A model generated the notes under the pieces. The model was not told the origin of the DNA and made no database searches. It saw only the letters and a list, made by a program, of their open reading frames with translations. This document shows positions 11,692-25,549 of a DNA stretch of 64,000 nucleotides, one piece after another. A program made the position numbers and the translations under genes. The stretch's first letter is position 1. Each line of letters opens with the position of its first letter. Origin of the DNA: Chrysoperla carnea (lineage: Eukaryota > Arthropoda > Insecta > Neuroptera > Chrysopidae); NCBI RefSeq assembly GCF_905475395.1, contig NC_058337.1, forward strand, positions 97,830,368 to 97,894,367. The letters run 5' to 3'.

Positions 11692-13685
11692 AATTCTGAC
11701 GCTTAAACTTGCTTTTACATATTGGATCTTTTTACCCCGACTATACTATGGAGAGAGTTATGTGTTCGAACGATATGTTCATCTGTTCCCTCGTATCTTC
11801 AAAACTGCTTATCATAAATTGACATATGATGTATCGTTAAAAGCGTCTTAATCGTGCACTGGTTAAAAGCTATGTGATGTCATATTAAAATGAATATGGC
11901 ACCTTCTAGAGGGTGCCGTGTTAGGTATCAAATGAAAGAACGTAGTTCAACAAGACCTAACTTATAATTTTTTTCAACGGTTTGCAAAAATTTGATATCA
12001 AGATGCCACATAAAAGGGGAAACATTCTTCAGTTTTTTTTTTAAACTTTGACATTTTGAATATAAAAATTGACATTTTGGTATGTAAACTAGGGTATGTC
12101 CTAAAATAATGATCGCACAGAAATAACACTTTTGAATTTAAACCAAAATAACTGTCGCACATATTTTGGTCTCACACACTATGACTGAATATACCCGTTT
12201 TTTATTTAATTTGGCTTTGGTCATCAAAGTGATTTTAATGATTGTGATATTATAAGAGCTAAAGGAACATTTTCAATAAAGTAGTATATTACACTACAAG
12301 GGTAGAAAATTTGCGATTCCTGCACTGCACGAGACGAAACCGGGGGCATCATGGCGCGTAGTTCAGGGCTCTCAAACTTTCTGCCTGTGTGATGTATACT
12401 ATTTTTCTTTATTTTCACCCGAAAGTGCGTTTTTTTGGCACCAAAGCATAAATGTGGGACTTTCGGCCTCCCAACAGAAGCAGCAAGTACGTACTTACAT
12501 TCGTGGTAAAGAAAAAGTTATTGTTTTTACAAGAACAAACAACTTTTGAAACAACAAGAGTCAACAAAACTTCTTAGCACATTTTGCGTTGACTGTTTTC
12601 CGTAGGTTGATAGATAAATAGAGTGGTGATGTCCTTTCGTTACAATAATTTAAAACCTGCTGGTTCTCTAATCAAGATATCTGTCCACAAGATGAACAAA
12701 CTTATAATGTTACATTTAATAACTAACATCATTTACATTCTGTCTTATTTTGAAATTCAACAATATAATTATTTCTTTCTTTGAGGTTGAGTTTTTTTTT
12801 CTTTCAATATTTTTAATTAATTAGTTTAGGTTTTTTCTTTATGGAATATTAAAATGTTATAAAGATGTATGAACGAAATTATTATAATCTTAAGAAACGG
12901 TAACCTAATAGCGGTATATGTTAATTTTTTCCCTGACATAATAACTTGATTATATTGGTCACTACTCAACTAGTTCATTAAAGTCAGCATGATCATTACC
13001 CTACCAAATTGTTTGATTGTAAAGACAGCTGACCTTGGAAAAGAGTATATATTATTTTTATTTTTGTTTTAGCAAATCAATGGAATTGTATATGATCAAA
13101 CAATTTGAAAACTTGACCGATTTGACAAACAAATTTGGCCAACATCATAGCCGAAACTACAATAGGGCTGCGGGGGCAGTGTCCCGTAACACCCATGGTA
13201 GAGGTCCCTCTTCAAAATAATTTTTTATTTTCAAAATGATTATAAAAAAAAACTTTACTTTTTGGCGCGCAAAAGTATTTGCTTTTGATACTGTAGATTA
13301 AATTTCAAAGCACCCCTTGCGTTTCCTACATAAATCAATTACTTCAAACTTCACTTCAATTGATAAACGTCGTATATTCTTGTCATATAGTAATTTTAAA
13401 TTCGATAGGTAAAATTTTGAAAGACTTTTTCCCAATTTATTATTTTCTTCAATATGACTTTCTTAATTTGGATTAATTTTTGAGTAAGTAAATCGAAAGT
13501 ATCATATTTTCAAATTTTTACATTTATTTCAAATTTTGTGTACTTTATATAAGTCAAAGTCCCTAATACATGCTACTTTAATATCTTTTGCTATCTCAAC
13601 ATATAATACCACATAACATAAGATGGTGAGACTGTACAATTCAATAGAAACGCACATTTTCATTTGAACAAATACAAAGAAACGA
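11692..13685. other. Intergenic DNA with two unexplained GC-richer patches
   Basis: The patch 12295-12420 (GAAACCGGGGGCATCATGGC on +) gives a 64-residue - strand frame that looks like a transposon relic. The patch 13150-13215 (AGGGCTGCGGGGGCAGTGTC) ends a 61-residue + frame with NYNRAAGAVSRNTHGRGPSS. Neither is recognised. Confidence 0.4.
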
Positions 13686-13745
13686 AAAAATCAAGACTCG
13701 AACCCGGGTACTCTAGATATCGAGTCTAGGACGTAGCCAACTTTA
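13686..13745 (-). repeat. tRNA-derived SINE head or tRNA pseudogene
   Basis: On the - strand AAGTTGGCTACGTCCTAG resembles an A box, CTAGACTCGATATCTAG could be an anticodon arm, and GGGTTCGAGTC is a good B box. The acceptor stem cannot be closed, so I do not call a functional tRNA. Confidence 0.4.
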
Positions 13746-14570
13746 CTCCTCTTGTTTTATGAATCACTCAAATTATATGTAGGTAATCATTTCGTATCTT
13801 TATTAGTATCGTGAATGTTTCTAAGTTAGAAAACGATGTGAATAAAAATTTGTTAATCGATAAAATACTGTTTTTTTACTTTGCATTTCCTCAATTTTAT
13901 TATATGTGATTTTTGGATGGTATTCCCATATTTAATTTTGTACCGGGCCCTTGTTGGCTCCAGTTTCGGCCCTGAACAAAGGCTTAGTTTGTCAGTCTTT
14001 GCGCAAGCCATGCCCAAGACAAATAATTCATGCTTGCTTTGCCTCTTTCGCTTCAGTCTTTACCATGCTTAGCCTTATGCACAACAATCTGCACCCAATG
14101 CTGGTGTGGTTATTATTTCTTATAAGGATAAGTTAAACAGAAATATGGAAATATCTATTTTTGATTAAAACAAAAATAGAGAGAAAAACTGGAAAAGTCA
14201 TGTATTTGCCGTTTTGTATTTATTTGAATGTGAAATAATCCTAGAAAACATGTTGATCCTTTAAAACTTCTCCCACTCCCATAAAAAATGTCTCTCTCCT
14301 CTCTACTTAATCAGAAAGAGTTATTGAATTTAGCCTTCATTGGTCATATGCTCGGTTTCTTAAATTTTCCATCATACTCCATTATTCCGTTATTTTAAAG
14401 TCATTATTTGAAAATTTTATAAATAATTATAACATGTTACAGCATAATAAAAATTGTTTTCAACAAAACTCATTTCCACTTTTAACAGTATTCTTGAAGG
14501 TAAGTTATTGAATGAGTGTATACAGATGGAGATAGAAAACGAATCTTTCGTCTTTTTAATAGCAATGTAA

Positions 14571-14590
14571 TGTGTATGTGTGTGTGTGTG
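14571..14590. repeat. (TG)n microsatellite
   Basis: TGTGTATG followed by six TG units. Confidence 0.8.
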
Positions 14591-15297
14591 GTAGTGTCCT
14601 TTTAATAATACAAATTAACCTTTTATTAGCATCTTTTGTGGAGTCCGACAAAACGTTGGGACGTAAGTAAAACCCCAGGTATCTATTCATATACTGTCAT
14701 CAACATTCAACATAACAACGACAGTCAAAGTATCTCTTAAATTTTTCATTTTTATTATTTATTTTTTAGTAACATAAAATTATTTTATGATGTGAGATTT
14801 GATTTCATATTTTATTGTTATACTGAATGTTTCAAAAATACGAAGTAGGTTATACTGCCACCGTTTCTATAAACTTAAAATTAAGCAGAAAATGTTTTGC
14901 AACTTTTTTCAATTTTCACTTTGTTTAACCATAATTCGCTTTTGGTTTTGGAAGAATGTTCTGGCTTATTTTAGTAACTGATTCATGGCTGTCATTTGGG
15001 TAATCAAACCAGCAATTGAAATAAAACTTTTTATATTAATAAATAACTCAGAAAATAACTTTGATAACATTAGTATAAAAAGCTGGCCGCAGACAATAAA
15101 TTATAATATAGATACGTAAATTTATTATCCTGCTGGAAAATTGTCAATTTATGCTCAGTTTAAGCAAAGCCAACTATAAGCACTTTCTACAGAAAAGGGT
15201 AGTTTTACACTTAAGGAACTGTTGAGTTTATGTTTTCTAGAACCTGAAAAACAAAAATAAAACTTAAAGAAAACCAAAATAACAATTTAAAAATCCT

Positions 15298-15326
15298 ATT
15301 ATTATTATTATTATTATTATTATTAT
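15298..15326. repeat. (ATT)n microsatellite
   Basis: About nine ATT units. A shorter TTA/ATT tract lies at 59209-59229. Confidence 0.9.
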
Positions 15327-16553
15327 GCAACTGTCGTAAAAAAACACCAGTCATCAAGTTTGCAAAAAGTTATTATTTGAGTTTGTGTTTTTTTTTTTTG
15401 CCCGTTTAGTGGAAAATTGACTTTATATATATAGTATATTCTTTAATTTAATTTAGAAACTATCTACCGTAGTGGCATTCACTGTTCCAAGTGGCAATTA
15501 TTCACAACTTATAATGTACCTTTTGATTATTGCCGATAATCTCCTAGTAAAACTTATGAACGAGTACGAATAATAAAAAAGCGTTTAAAAAATCCTACCA
15601 ATACCGTATCATCAGCAAGGTTGCTGTTCAACTTAGTTCTTCGCAGAAATTGTTCTAATTCATAATTCGTTAATGAGAAGTGACAACCGATTAAAAAAAA
15701 AATTATATCCATCAATTGTAATAGTTCGACACGATTGAAATTTATCGTGTCCTGTGAACTTTGTTGGGCTATGTAAATTTTAAGGACCACGACTATACAA
15801 ATTTTTTACTTGTTGCAAATAATTACTAAAACTGTACGCTGGCTTTATACCTATAATATACTAAACACATATTTATATTTATTGTTTTGTTCAAGAATTC
15901 AGCATTTTTGAATAATTATAGTGTTGTTTTGGCAAAAAAAAAGGCAGGAAAGTAAAGAGGCGGTGGTGGTTTTTTTTTTGCACAATATATGTTGCATATA
16001 TCCATATACATTTAGAACGTGAACAAACATGTAAGAACATCAGGTTGTTGCTTATTTGATTGCTGCAGGCATTTTCTCTCAACCAAGGTGGCATATTTAA
16101 CTAATCGTTCGTTATTGGAACTTGTAATATACATTCTCACCTACCTGTTCACTCGTTTAGCTTTTAGTTGATTGAGGTATCATCATTATTATTTTTTTTT
16201 TACACATAAATAAAATGAATTTAGTAATGGTTTCATTTTGGATCATGTAGAAAAACTTAAACATCTAGACATATCTCAATATTTTATACCAGAATCTCCT
16301 TATGAAGTGAAATTTCCGCGATACTTTTTGATTGCCATTTGGAGGATTGATAAAAATAAGTTTGATAATAAAGAAAAATAAGTTTTAAGCGTTATAGGCA
16401 GGAAAATAAAGAAGCATAATATAAAAAATTAAATCTTTTTGACACCTACGTACAACATTGTCAGTGACATTCTTTTAACATAAACAGCAGGAAAAAACTT
16501 CGAGGAACTCTGCCACGATTAAACATCATTTTTCTTTATTACTTATATTATCA

Positions 16554-17000
16554 CTAGCGGCCCCGACGGACGTTGTCCCGTAAAAACGTAACTCCAATTC
16601 ATGAATACCTATACTACGTTTAGCCTGTCCGCTAAACCCATCCCGCTAAACCCCAATTTAACTCCTATTTATTGGAGTGGCCTGACCTTTGATAGTAGAG
16701 CTCGCTGCGCTCGCATATGGCTCTAATAAATGCCTATTGACAATACCTGAATACTATTAAAAATACATAGTACACATAGTATACATAATGTGATATGATT
16801 TATATGCGCTCCCACCATTTAATGAAATTTCATTTTTTTTGTACGGAGCCCTCAAAAACAGTTGTACTGGACCAAATTGTAAATCTAAACCATTCTCGAA
16901 TCTCCACGAACACACACAAAAAATTTCATCAAAATCGGTCCAGCCGTCTAGGAGGAGTTCAATTACATACACACGCACACAAGAAATATATATATTAAGA
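16554..17000 (-). mobile_element. Helitron-like non-autonomous element with both termini
   Basis: On the - strand it runs A|TCTTAATATATATATTTC ... CGTCGGGGCCGCTAG|T, the A/T insertion and TC...CTAG ends of Helitrons. Inside, ATTGAACTCCTCCTAGACGG and CTGGACCGATTTTGATGAAA belong to a repeat common across insect genomes. Open frames on both strands in 16757-17035 are repeat shadows. Confidence 0.8.
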
Positions 17001-19626
17001 TTATCATTTCTCCAAATGGCAGGCAAATGAATCATAGAAGTATCTCTTCTTTATAGGTTCAATGATTAACTATGGCGATGTTGTTGCTGAAAATAGAAAC
17101 TTTCTAAAATTTATTTTACCGGATATATTTTAATTTTGGTAGACATTTTGAAAAGAGTATTATATGTTACGATGTTATGATATGGTAAAAGGAGCCTAAA
17201 AAAATATTCTCGAAATCGCAGGAATCAAGTAGTATTTGCATTCAAATTTTTTAGGGAAGGTATGGAAACAAAATCCAAACGTACCTACCATTAAAATTTT
17301 GTAATTAGAAAACCAAAAATATTTTATCAAATATCACCGAGAAATTGCTTTGTATTAACTCCGCCAAATATATCATTGAATATATTCGTGCACCAAAATA
17401 TATCATTGAATATTTTATTTTTTCAGTTGAAAACAGTAACTATCTATCAAAAAGTTTATAAAGCACTAATCTCATTGTATTCAATAATAACTACATACCC
17501 TTCACGTTATTGTAAAATGCACGCTTATCGAATTTATTTAATTTTTGTTTCATGAAGTTGTGGTCCATCATCTGTTCCATGTTATGCATGTATTTTGTGT
17601 ATGGCAGCACATATACCAGGTGTATCAGAATAAATGGTCAATATCCAAGGGGCTTACAGGAAATCGAGCTACAGACCTTAGAACTTCCAGGTTTTTTTTA
17701 AGATCTATACCGAATTTCTTCTATTGTCGAAAAAATGTTTCGATCGAAAGATTTTGTAACTAAGAGTTTTGGTTTGTCTGTAACTAGTCCAAGAAAATTA
17801 GGGTTTTAGGTCCTTAAATTCTGAAACGAATATAAAAAATATACTTTTTCCAAGCAAAGTTAACACTTTAAAATCTTGTTGAACTTTTCGAATCTGTGAC
17901 TATCAAGAAAAAAAGGCCCAAAAACTTGCAATTTTTCATCGTTTTAATGAATTACAAGTGAGAAAAACTATGATGAAATGTTAGATACTTCTTTTTTTAC
18001 AAAAAGGTGGTCAAATGAAAAAAACGCCTAAAACATGGAAAAATGCACTTTCTTACATATTTTAAAAACGAAAAGTGGGTGAGTGATAAAGTGTTTTTGC
18101 AAAACAATATGCTAGGGCTTAAAAGAATGCTGTCCAGAAAATATAGTTATGAAAATCCAGAAGTGTCAATTTTGCTTGGAAAGCGAATACCACGATCCAA
18201 AAATGCCGTACGGGAACTTTTAATAGCTCATTTTCAAGACAAATAAACAATTTTCGAGTGGTCTTTAATACTTTTGACGAGTATATAATGTCGTTCTGTA
18301 TGTATTAAGAATTTGGTCGCATACTCTATCAGTTGTGTTTGTCTTTGAGTACAGTTTTTTATATTTATTCTATTCTATTCTTTTTATCGACTCGAGTCAA
18401 ACTCCATTGGGAATCGATTGGAAGAATAAGTCATGTAATATTCTTCATAGTAAATTCTGAATTAATATTTAAATGTAATGCGAATTTATTTCGCTGATTT
18501 GATGGCAGTGATACTCTATAAATGGATATACAAATATTATATAAATTTTCTTAACTTGTGAAAATGTGAGATTAAATATATGTAATTAGATGTGAGTCGA
18601 GTGACGAATTTATGGAAATCGAATTTGACAAAGACCAATTTCCAAAAAATTTGACCTTCCAGTCACCACTGAAACTTCAAATTTCTTTTATTACCAAACT
18701 TACCTTTGTCTATCCCCAAAAAGGCAGACATAAAGAAACATGGAAATTTTATCATAAAAGGCTTACAGTCAATTATTGAATTGGTTTTTTACTATAACTG
18801 TTATTTGTTTTATTATATGTATAAATTTTAGCCAATACTATTTTATTTTGAATTCTTGTATTATTAGCTGTAAAAAAATCAAAATGGACATTGATGTGAC
18901 TCCGAACCAAACTATTAAGGTAGTGTATTCGTAGTGTATATAAGCGAACAGGTAAGTAAGTGGGAAACTATTTTTACGATTGTCGATTGGCAACAACTAA
19001 ATACAAATTTATAGTAAAGCTATTATCTTTATTTTTTGCTTTAAATAGTTTACATAAATTAATGTTTTGAAATGAATTCTTTAATAATTAAAGGTGATAT
19101 TTGAAGAAAAAAAAAACTATATATGCCATATAATATGTCGTTTCTTTGTTAAAGGATTAGAAACCTTCTTAGTAAAACATATATTATAGGTACGGTATTT
19201 TAGTTATATTAGTAATATTATAATCAACTCAAATCCCACCCACAGTATAAAACTAAAGCGCGACTTCCAGCACCCGTGGAGAATTTGGAATGAAGTTAAA
19301 CTTGAACATATTACACATATAGGTAAGGTTTATAAAAACTTTATGCCTAAATAATATATATAGTATTTTGAATAAATTTTATTTTTAAATTATATTAAAA
19401 TGTTTATAAATTTATAATCATCGATGTTAAAAAAAAATGTTCAATCACGGTTTTCTGTTTGTATGTGCTCACATTCCAATGTCTTTTTTCTTTTCCAATT
19501 TATACAGGATGTACCATCTGTTTCTGATAACTAAAGACAAAAGAATTTCAAATTCGAAAATTTCTGGTTTAATTTTAATCAAATTTAGAAATTTTTATAA
19601 TAAAGATTCATATAGAATAAAACCAT
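17001..19626. other. Intergenic DNA, no gene seen
   Basis: A short direct repeat AATATATCATTGAATAT occurs near 17364 and 17398. The 67-residue frame at 18043 (contains LLGKRIPRSKNAV) is the only one with mildly protein-like charge, but has no support. Confidence 0.5.
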
Positions 19627-19719
19627 GCTATAAAAATTTCAGCTTGATATCTCTTTTCGTCTTTTAAGTTATCGTGTTCACTGACGGACGGACCGAATAT
19701 ATGCATCAAGGTATAAAAA
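19627..19719 (-). mobile_element. Helentron-like element, internally deleted fragment
   Basis: TAAAAATTTCAGCTTGATATC, TTAAGTTATCGTGTTCACTG and ACGGACGGAC match the centre of the family on the - strand. The sequence then jumps to CAAGGTATAAAAA, near the 5' end, so the intervening 5' part is deleted. Confidence 0.65.
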
Positions 19720-19928
19720 TATAAGAATCACAGATGAATTAGTATCTAAAAAAGAAGATTCTATCTATGATATTTAGAGAATATATCTAATGAATTTATC
19801 TTTTGTAAATCTTAAGTTTATTTTATTTACAATACTTTTATTGTGTATTTTGCTAAGGAATTGCTTTTTATTATTTTTTTAAAGCTCTCCTGTAAATGTA
19901 AAATTGTTTTATTAAATACAACATACTA

Positions 19929-19975
19929 GCTCGACCCGTTCGAAATTCCGCAGCGTGGAATCTGTGGCTTAAAGC
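19929..19975 (-). mobile_element. Helitron-like 3' terminal fragment
   Basis: CTAGCTCGACCCGTTCGAAA followed by TTCCGCAGCGTGGAATCTGT gives an element 3' end on the - strand finishing in CTAG|T. It matches 26176-26220. Confidence 0.5.
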
Positions 19976-20800
19976 AGGCTAGAAAAATAATATATATAAG
20001 ATATCAAATATCAAAAGGAGGTCATTTTATTACAGGTTGATGATGATTTTCAATTTACAAAATGAACAACATTGAATCTTTACTAACCATTTTTTTCCTA
20101 AGCGGTTTTAGATCGTGAGTCTATTTTTCGTCAGTAACCAGCAAGATAAGCTTGAAAATGAGAGGTAAATTATGGAATCAGAAAGATCTCTTGTCAGCAG
20201 AAAAAATTAGCCTAGAGAAATAATGTATAAGATATTACTAATAAATTTAATTCTTTATTACTTCGCTGATAGATACCTCAATTTCATATTCATTTGAATC
20301 AAAAAAAGTAATTACAAGCATTAATTACAAAAGTATTAACGAAGCTCTATTTCATATGCAACAGGTGTTCTTCTTTTTAGCAATCTGGAATATTATATGA
20401 CCGACTTAAATCAAATTGACAAAAGAGATTTTTTTTCTCGAGACAATTTTCCTTTGCTATACTACCGCCCCCTTCCTTTTGAACTCATCTTGCTCCAACG
20501 GTATATTTTTCCTAGATCAAAAACAAAGTCAAGTTGAAGGTCTTATTCATTAGCCTTCCAACTTGAACCATCTAAAGCACGCAAAAATTCGCTAGCCCCT
20601 CTCATCTACGATACTTTTTAATCAGTTTTTTACAATATAAAACTATGTATTAAATCAAAGAACTATGTTTTAAATATGAGTTCTAGCTGTAGTATTCGTG
20701 CACATTTTCGTTTTCTTTCGACTTTCTAGCTTCAAAATTGACCAAGATATGAAAATTTATAAATAGAATATTTTAGCTCATCCAATCAAATGAAAAAGTA

Positions 20801-20930
20801 ACCTCTTGTATATCGTTAGAGATAGAACAAAAGTTTAGGTAAATATAAAGTTTTTCCTTAAAACTAAATTAGCAACTTTTATTTAAATCATTGTTTCGTA
20901 AACATCACTGTTTATCCGTGATGGCGCAAC
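20801..20930 (+). mobile_element. Helentron-like element, central-3' fragment
   Basis: CGTTAGAGATAGAACAAAAG, the cttAtAAAA-type block and CGTAAACATCACTGTTTATC match the family between the (GTCY)n tract and the 3' end. Both ends are missing. Confidence 0.6.
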
Positions 20931-20972
20931 TCTCCAGAAAATACTTTCGAAAATTTTGAAACTTTTGAAATT

Positions 20973-20993
20973 GAAACTTCGTGAGTGGCTTTC
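20973..20993 (+). repeat. Solo terminal fragment of the 25550 element family
   Basis: TGAAACTTCGTGAGTGGCTT matches the inverted terminus of the element at 25550. No partner is seen nearby. Confidence 0.45.
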
Positions 20994-21268
20994 TTTTGAC
21001 AAGACTACCAAACTTTACTCCACGATTTTTTTCGAAATGACTCGAATGCATTTACTCCAATGCGATCCTCCAATGCGTAACTCCATTAGTTTTTTTTCTT
21101 GACGAATACATACTTAGTTTTAATGCATTTACAAAATAATTTAATAAGAAATTCGAAAAATATTTTGTCCGACAAAAATACTGCATCGAATAGCTTGTCT
21201 ACCACCGCTCACATGCCTTACTAGGGCATTTTTGTTTTTCAATACAAACTATTGTTCACGTTTGCTGT

Positions 21269-21340
21269 GTTGTTTAATATAATTATTAATGTCATCAAGT
21301 GGTCATAGTGTCCGACAAATTTCCTGCTGCATGTTTTCTG
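21269..21340 (+). repeat. Dispersed repeat sharing AGTGGTCATAGTGTCCGACA
   Basis: TTAATATAATTATTAATGTC, then ATCAAGTGGTCATAGTGTCC and GACAAATTTCCTGCTGC, match sequence at 61622-61745. Confidence 0.6.
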
Positions 21341-24216
21341 ATAAATACATGTCGGACAAAAAAGCACTTGGTAGATTAGTATAAGTTATACCATGACATT
21401 GTATTCATGAAATTGTCGTTGTTTTTTTCACTCAAATTCTGAGTCTGAATCCATGTAATTCTGAGTCTAAATCAATGAATGGATGGGAGCCGGTTGAAAT
21501 TTGAAAAAAAAAACTGAAACCAAGTCCAAAGATTAAAAAATTCTCATGATTATTTTATTAACTATTAATTTTATTAAATGTTCATTTTTAACCAGTCACG
21601 ATTAATATCCAAAATATAGACTTACATTCGAAATAAAATAAAAAGATTAATGATTAAATATTACCTATAAAAATTTATTAAATTAATTTTTTAACAAATT
21701 TTTTTATTAAATATAAATAATATAAAAATAATAAAGTATTATCTATGGGTAATATAAAATTAAAATCAACGAATTAATAAATAATAAATATAGTTTATAT
21801 ACCTCCTACAGAGAGCGTTGCAACAGAGAGGAATTACATTATATCCAGAGGAATCCATGAAAAATGATCTGTCAAATGTAAGATGCAAGCCTGTCAATCC
21901 AAGTTAGAATATTCAAGCGTTTTATGTATACATTTTTTTTTTCGATCCTGTAAATGTTACTCATTGTATCCCTGTTATAACAATGTATCATCATAAAATA
22001 AAAATTCATGGCACACGTAGGAGTTGCGATGACTTAATGAATTATCTGAAGTGAAACAGAAAGTGTACGTATTTCGTTATAAGAAGAATCAAAATTTAAA
22101 ATTTTTCGATAAATCTTAGCCAAAATGGAATTTTCTTGGTTATCGAAATGATTTTAATTGTTATAACTTTTAAGTAATACAAAGTATGTGCATACTGATA
22201 ATAATGCATTCATATGCACTTAAGATATTTCTAACGATCTGAGAGAAAACGCGATGTCTTACAAAGAGAAAAATATAGGTTCCTAAATAGTAGTTGTATT
22301 CTCACAGTAAATTTGTCAACCTTACAAGAAATACTAACCTATATTGCTCATCTGTGTACAAAGTACAGCAAGCAGGAAATTGAACAACATTGTTGCTTGT
22401 ACATTTGACTTTTGGAAGTATTCGCAAAAAATTAATCTTTGTTTATTGTTCTTTCATAAACTAAACGGTCAACATCTTATTTAGGCTCAAAGCCTCTTTA
22501 CATTGAAAATTTATAGCAGCTATAACAGAGTTAATGGTAATAAAATTATTTTTTACAACTTTATTTCTTTGAACCCTATACATCTTTGAAATTTTCATAC
22601 AAACCTATGCAACATAGTTTTAAACAATCTTTTTTTAATTGGTTGTCATCTATAAATATTATAACAAAATAGTGATGTGATTGACACAACCGCATGAGTA
22701 GACCGGAACAACATACTTGATGTTTCTATTCTTGGAATAGAGATTTTAGTGTCTTAAGTCCACCGCTGTACCAATCGAGAAGCTTAGTTCAAACTCTCTG
22801 TAAATTAGCAACAACAATTTTTATGAAGTTGAGACAATCGCATATTGGCTAGACATGACAGGTTTGTGTTCGGAGTAAACAAATCCTACATTTAAAATAA
22901 ACGAAAAGAAATGTTCTTTTAATTCATCGATTCGCTTTATTTATACGATTATATATTCCTACTAAGTACAATTTGATTTTCCATTAATAATTAGCATGAC
23001 TTTAAACTAAAACCAAACTCTTTCATAAAAGTAAGTCATTATTTTTATTTTTCAGTGCATTTTAGTCGCATGTCTTTGGAAATGACACCTTAACTGCTTT
23101 GAACTGAAATTGGGGCTTATATGGTTTAAAAAACTTACAATTTTCCGATTTTGTTCTTTCACAATTGTCTCTTAAGAATGAGATAGCTTTTGACAGCTGT
23201 TATAAAACGATTATTAATGAAACATTTTTGTTTTCCTTTAATTAGTAAGTATAGCAAATCCAATAAATATTTTGGCGTTATTATTGCCTCAGGGTTTAAC
23301 TAGCACCAATCGATAGAACTTTGAAAGAAATTTGTCAAAGTTCGTTTATTATCACAACTACAATAGCTGCATTTATTACAGAAAGTTCTTTAAAAGAGCA
23401 AAAGTAATACACTACATTTTATAAACACCATGTTGCCAATAAAACAACCTCCTAATGTTTACTTTTTAATTCCAAATAAAGTTTATATAACAAAATAGAA
23501 TAAAAAGAAATTATTTTATATATGTATTAAATGGCAATTATTTTTCGTGACAAAAATAGTTAATTGTTTCTTCTTCTGTTTAGAGCATAACGGCGGCAAA
23601 CTTTTTACTATTATACTTTTGTTTATACAGCATGTACAAACTCGGATCTCCAATTATATATGTCCAAAACCACACGGTTAAAAAAGGGAAGTTCTGACGT
23701 AGGTACAGTCCTTTACTAATGAAAATTAAAGCTTATTAAATTCTAAGAAAAGTAGAAGTTGCGAAGTAATTGTATATATTCTGTAAGTAAAATTTGTTAT
23801 GTGGATGCACGCTCTTTAACATTAAGTTTTACATAACAATTAGAACAATTTTGTACTTTGTAGTCAACATTTCAATATATCGTGTTTCCTTAGTTTTCTT
23901 GAAACTAAAACACGACCGTTCTGCCAAGTTCTGTTTAGTGCAATAGGTGTAAGAAAAGAAAGAGAGTGTTATTATATTTCCCAAAGACAGTATTATACGT
24001 TTAAAAATCTAAGTGTTGTTTGTATTTTTTATTTCAGGTTCTAATAAATAACAGTGAAATTTTTTTAAACCTGTGATTTTTAACCATTCAATTATTACCG
24101 TTCGCGGACTTTCGCTTTCCACATTCCAATTAACTTACCATATTCCGGGTGCTTAACTACAATATGTACTCTAAATATTTTTATTTTGAACATTTAAAAA
24201 AAAAATACTTCTTAAA
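21341..24216. other. AT-rich intergenic DNA, no gene seen
   Basis: No open frame of note, no recognisable repeat beyond A/T tracts; 21640-21790 is almost pure A+T. Confidence 0.6.
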
Positions 24217-24412
24217 GCACAAGCTTTTATTGTACTAAAAAGTAGAAAGTAATTTTGTAGGAATAACTCATACATGACTACTCGTAAAATCTGGAGGTGA
24301 TTCGAATCATTGTTGATATTTTACATTTTGCGCCTCAAGCTTTTACGTATAGTCATGCACTAGTAACTCTTACAAAATTTGTTTCTACTTTTTAGTACAA
24401 TAAAAGCTTGTC
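24217..24412. mobile_element. MITE-like element, about 196 bp
   Basis: ACAAGCTTTTATTGTACTAA AAAGTAGAAA...CTCATACATGACTACTCGTAAAA pairs with TTTTACGTATAGTCATGCACTAGTAACTC...TTTCTACTTTTTAGTACAAT AAAAGCTTGT. The arms are about 70 bases with few mismatches. Confidence 0.75.
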
Positions 24413-25549
24413 CTCTTAAAATTATTTTTTATTAAAAACTAAAAAAGCATGTATATCAAATATGGTGGAAGCGATGGGAAAATCAGGTAATTTTTACCAT
24501 AAAAATGCAAATTGTTGAATATTAAAAAAACTTACAATATATTAATTGAAGATTATATTCAAACCAGAAGATATTGAATAGCAAACGCCCTTATCAATTT
24601 TTCTACCTTTCAAATAAATACCTGCTTGTCCGATGTCCGAAAGACTTTTACTGTATTAAGTATCATACTTTCTACAGTATTATACAAAACGATTCATCAT
24701 TTTTTAATCAATTATTTTCCTAATTTGAATTTCTTAACGGATATTCATGAATTTTAGGATCTGTTAAATTCAGGAATAAAAATTATTCAGCCCACCTTAA
24801 AGAGAAGCCTTCTATTTTACTATATAATGTAATTAATAATTTCCTTTATAAAAAGTGATAAAGTAAAGAACGATAAACAAAAAATGTTCCTTTTTCTATT
24901 ACTCTAATGTTACTCTAGAATACACAGCTATATTCTTGGGAAATATTTTTAAAAAATGCAACATATTCTTTATCAGCTTTCCATCACAATTCAGAACCAT
25001 ACTTTTTGTCGTAAATGAATTTTTATCCGATTTAAAAACGTATTAAAAGTCAAACTACTTTGACCGGGTTTCAGCTTAAAAATTCAACCAAACTAAAATG
25101 ATGAACTTTGAAATCAAACAATTGTAAGCTCGTTCTCAAAACACATTTGTTTGCTATGAAACAAACTTTATTTGTTTTCAATGTTAATCACTTAGTACTA
25201 ACAGGGCAAACAAACACAAAACGTTCTGATTATTTACAACATAGTTTTTAATACATTATTACGTGTTTATTTAACATTTCTTTTCAATTCGTTTCCTCTC
25301 CGGTTTATTGAAGTTAGTGAGAGCAAGCTAAGCTAGAAACCAATTGATTAACTTAATAATAATGATGATACGAACACAAAGATAATACCTACTTACCTTA
25401 CAAAATATATCTATATATATAGTGTGTCAATCAAATTGTTGTGTTTATGTTTATTTTTATTTGGAACTTCATCCAAGAGCTTGTGAAATATTTTTCAGAT
25501 GAATAGGTTAACGAATATTTCATTTCGAATCATACTAATTTAGTCTACT

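Larger units (their letters stand above)
13746..16553. other. Intergenic DNA with a GC-richer patch at 13940-14110
   Basis: CCGGGCCCTTGTTGGCTCCA and GCCATGCCCAAGACAAATAA stand out from AT-rich surroundings. Overlapping frames of 63 and 61 residues on + show no domain. Old repeat most likely. The rest holds no supported gene. Confidence 0.4.

Noticed and set aside
11639..11851. 70-residue + frame
   Set aside because: The first part lies in the inverted terminus of a MITE-like element.
13686..13745. Functional tRNA gene
   Set aside because: A and B box-like blocks and one arm exist, but no acceptor stem closes.
16757..17035. Open frames on both strands (92, 67 and 63 residues)
   Set aside because: All lie in a Helitron-like repeat and read a known non-coding repeat text.
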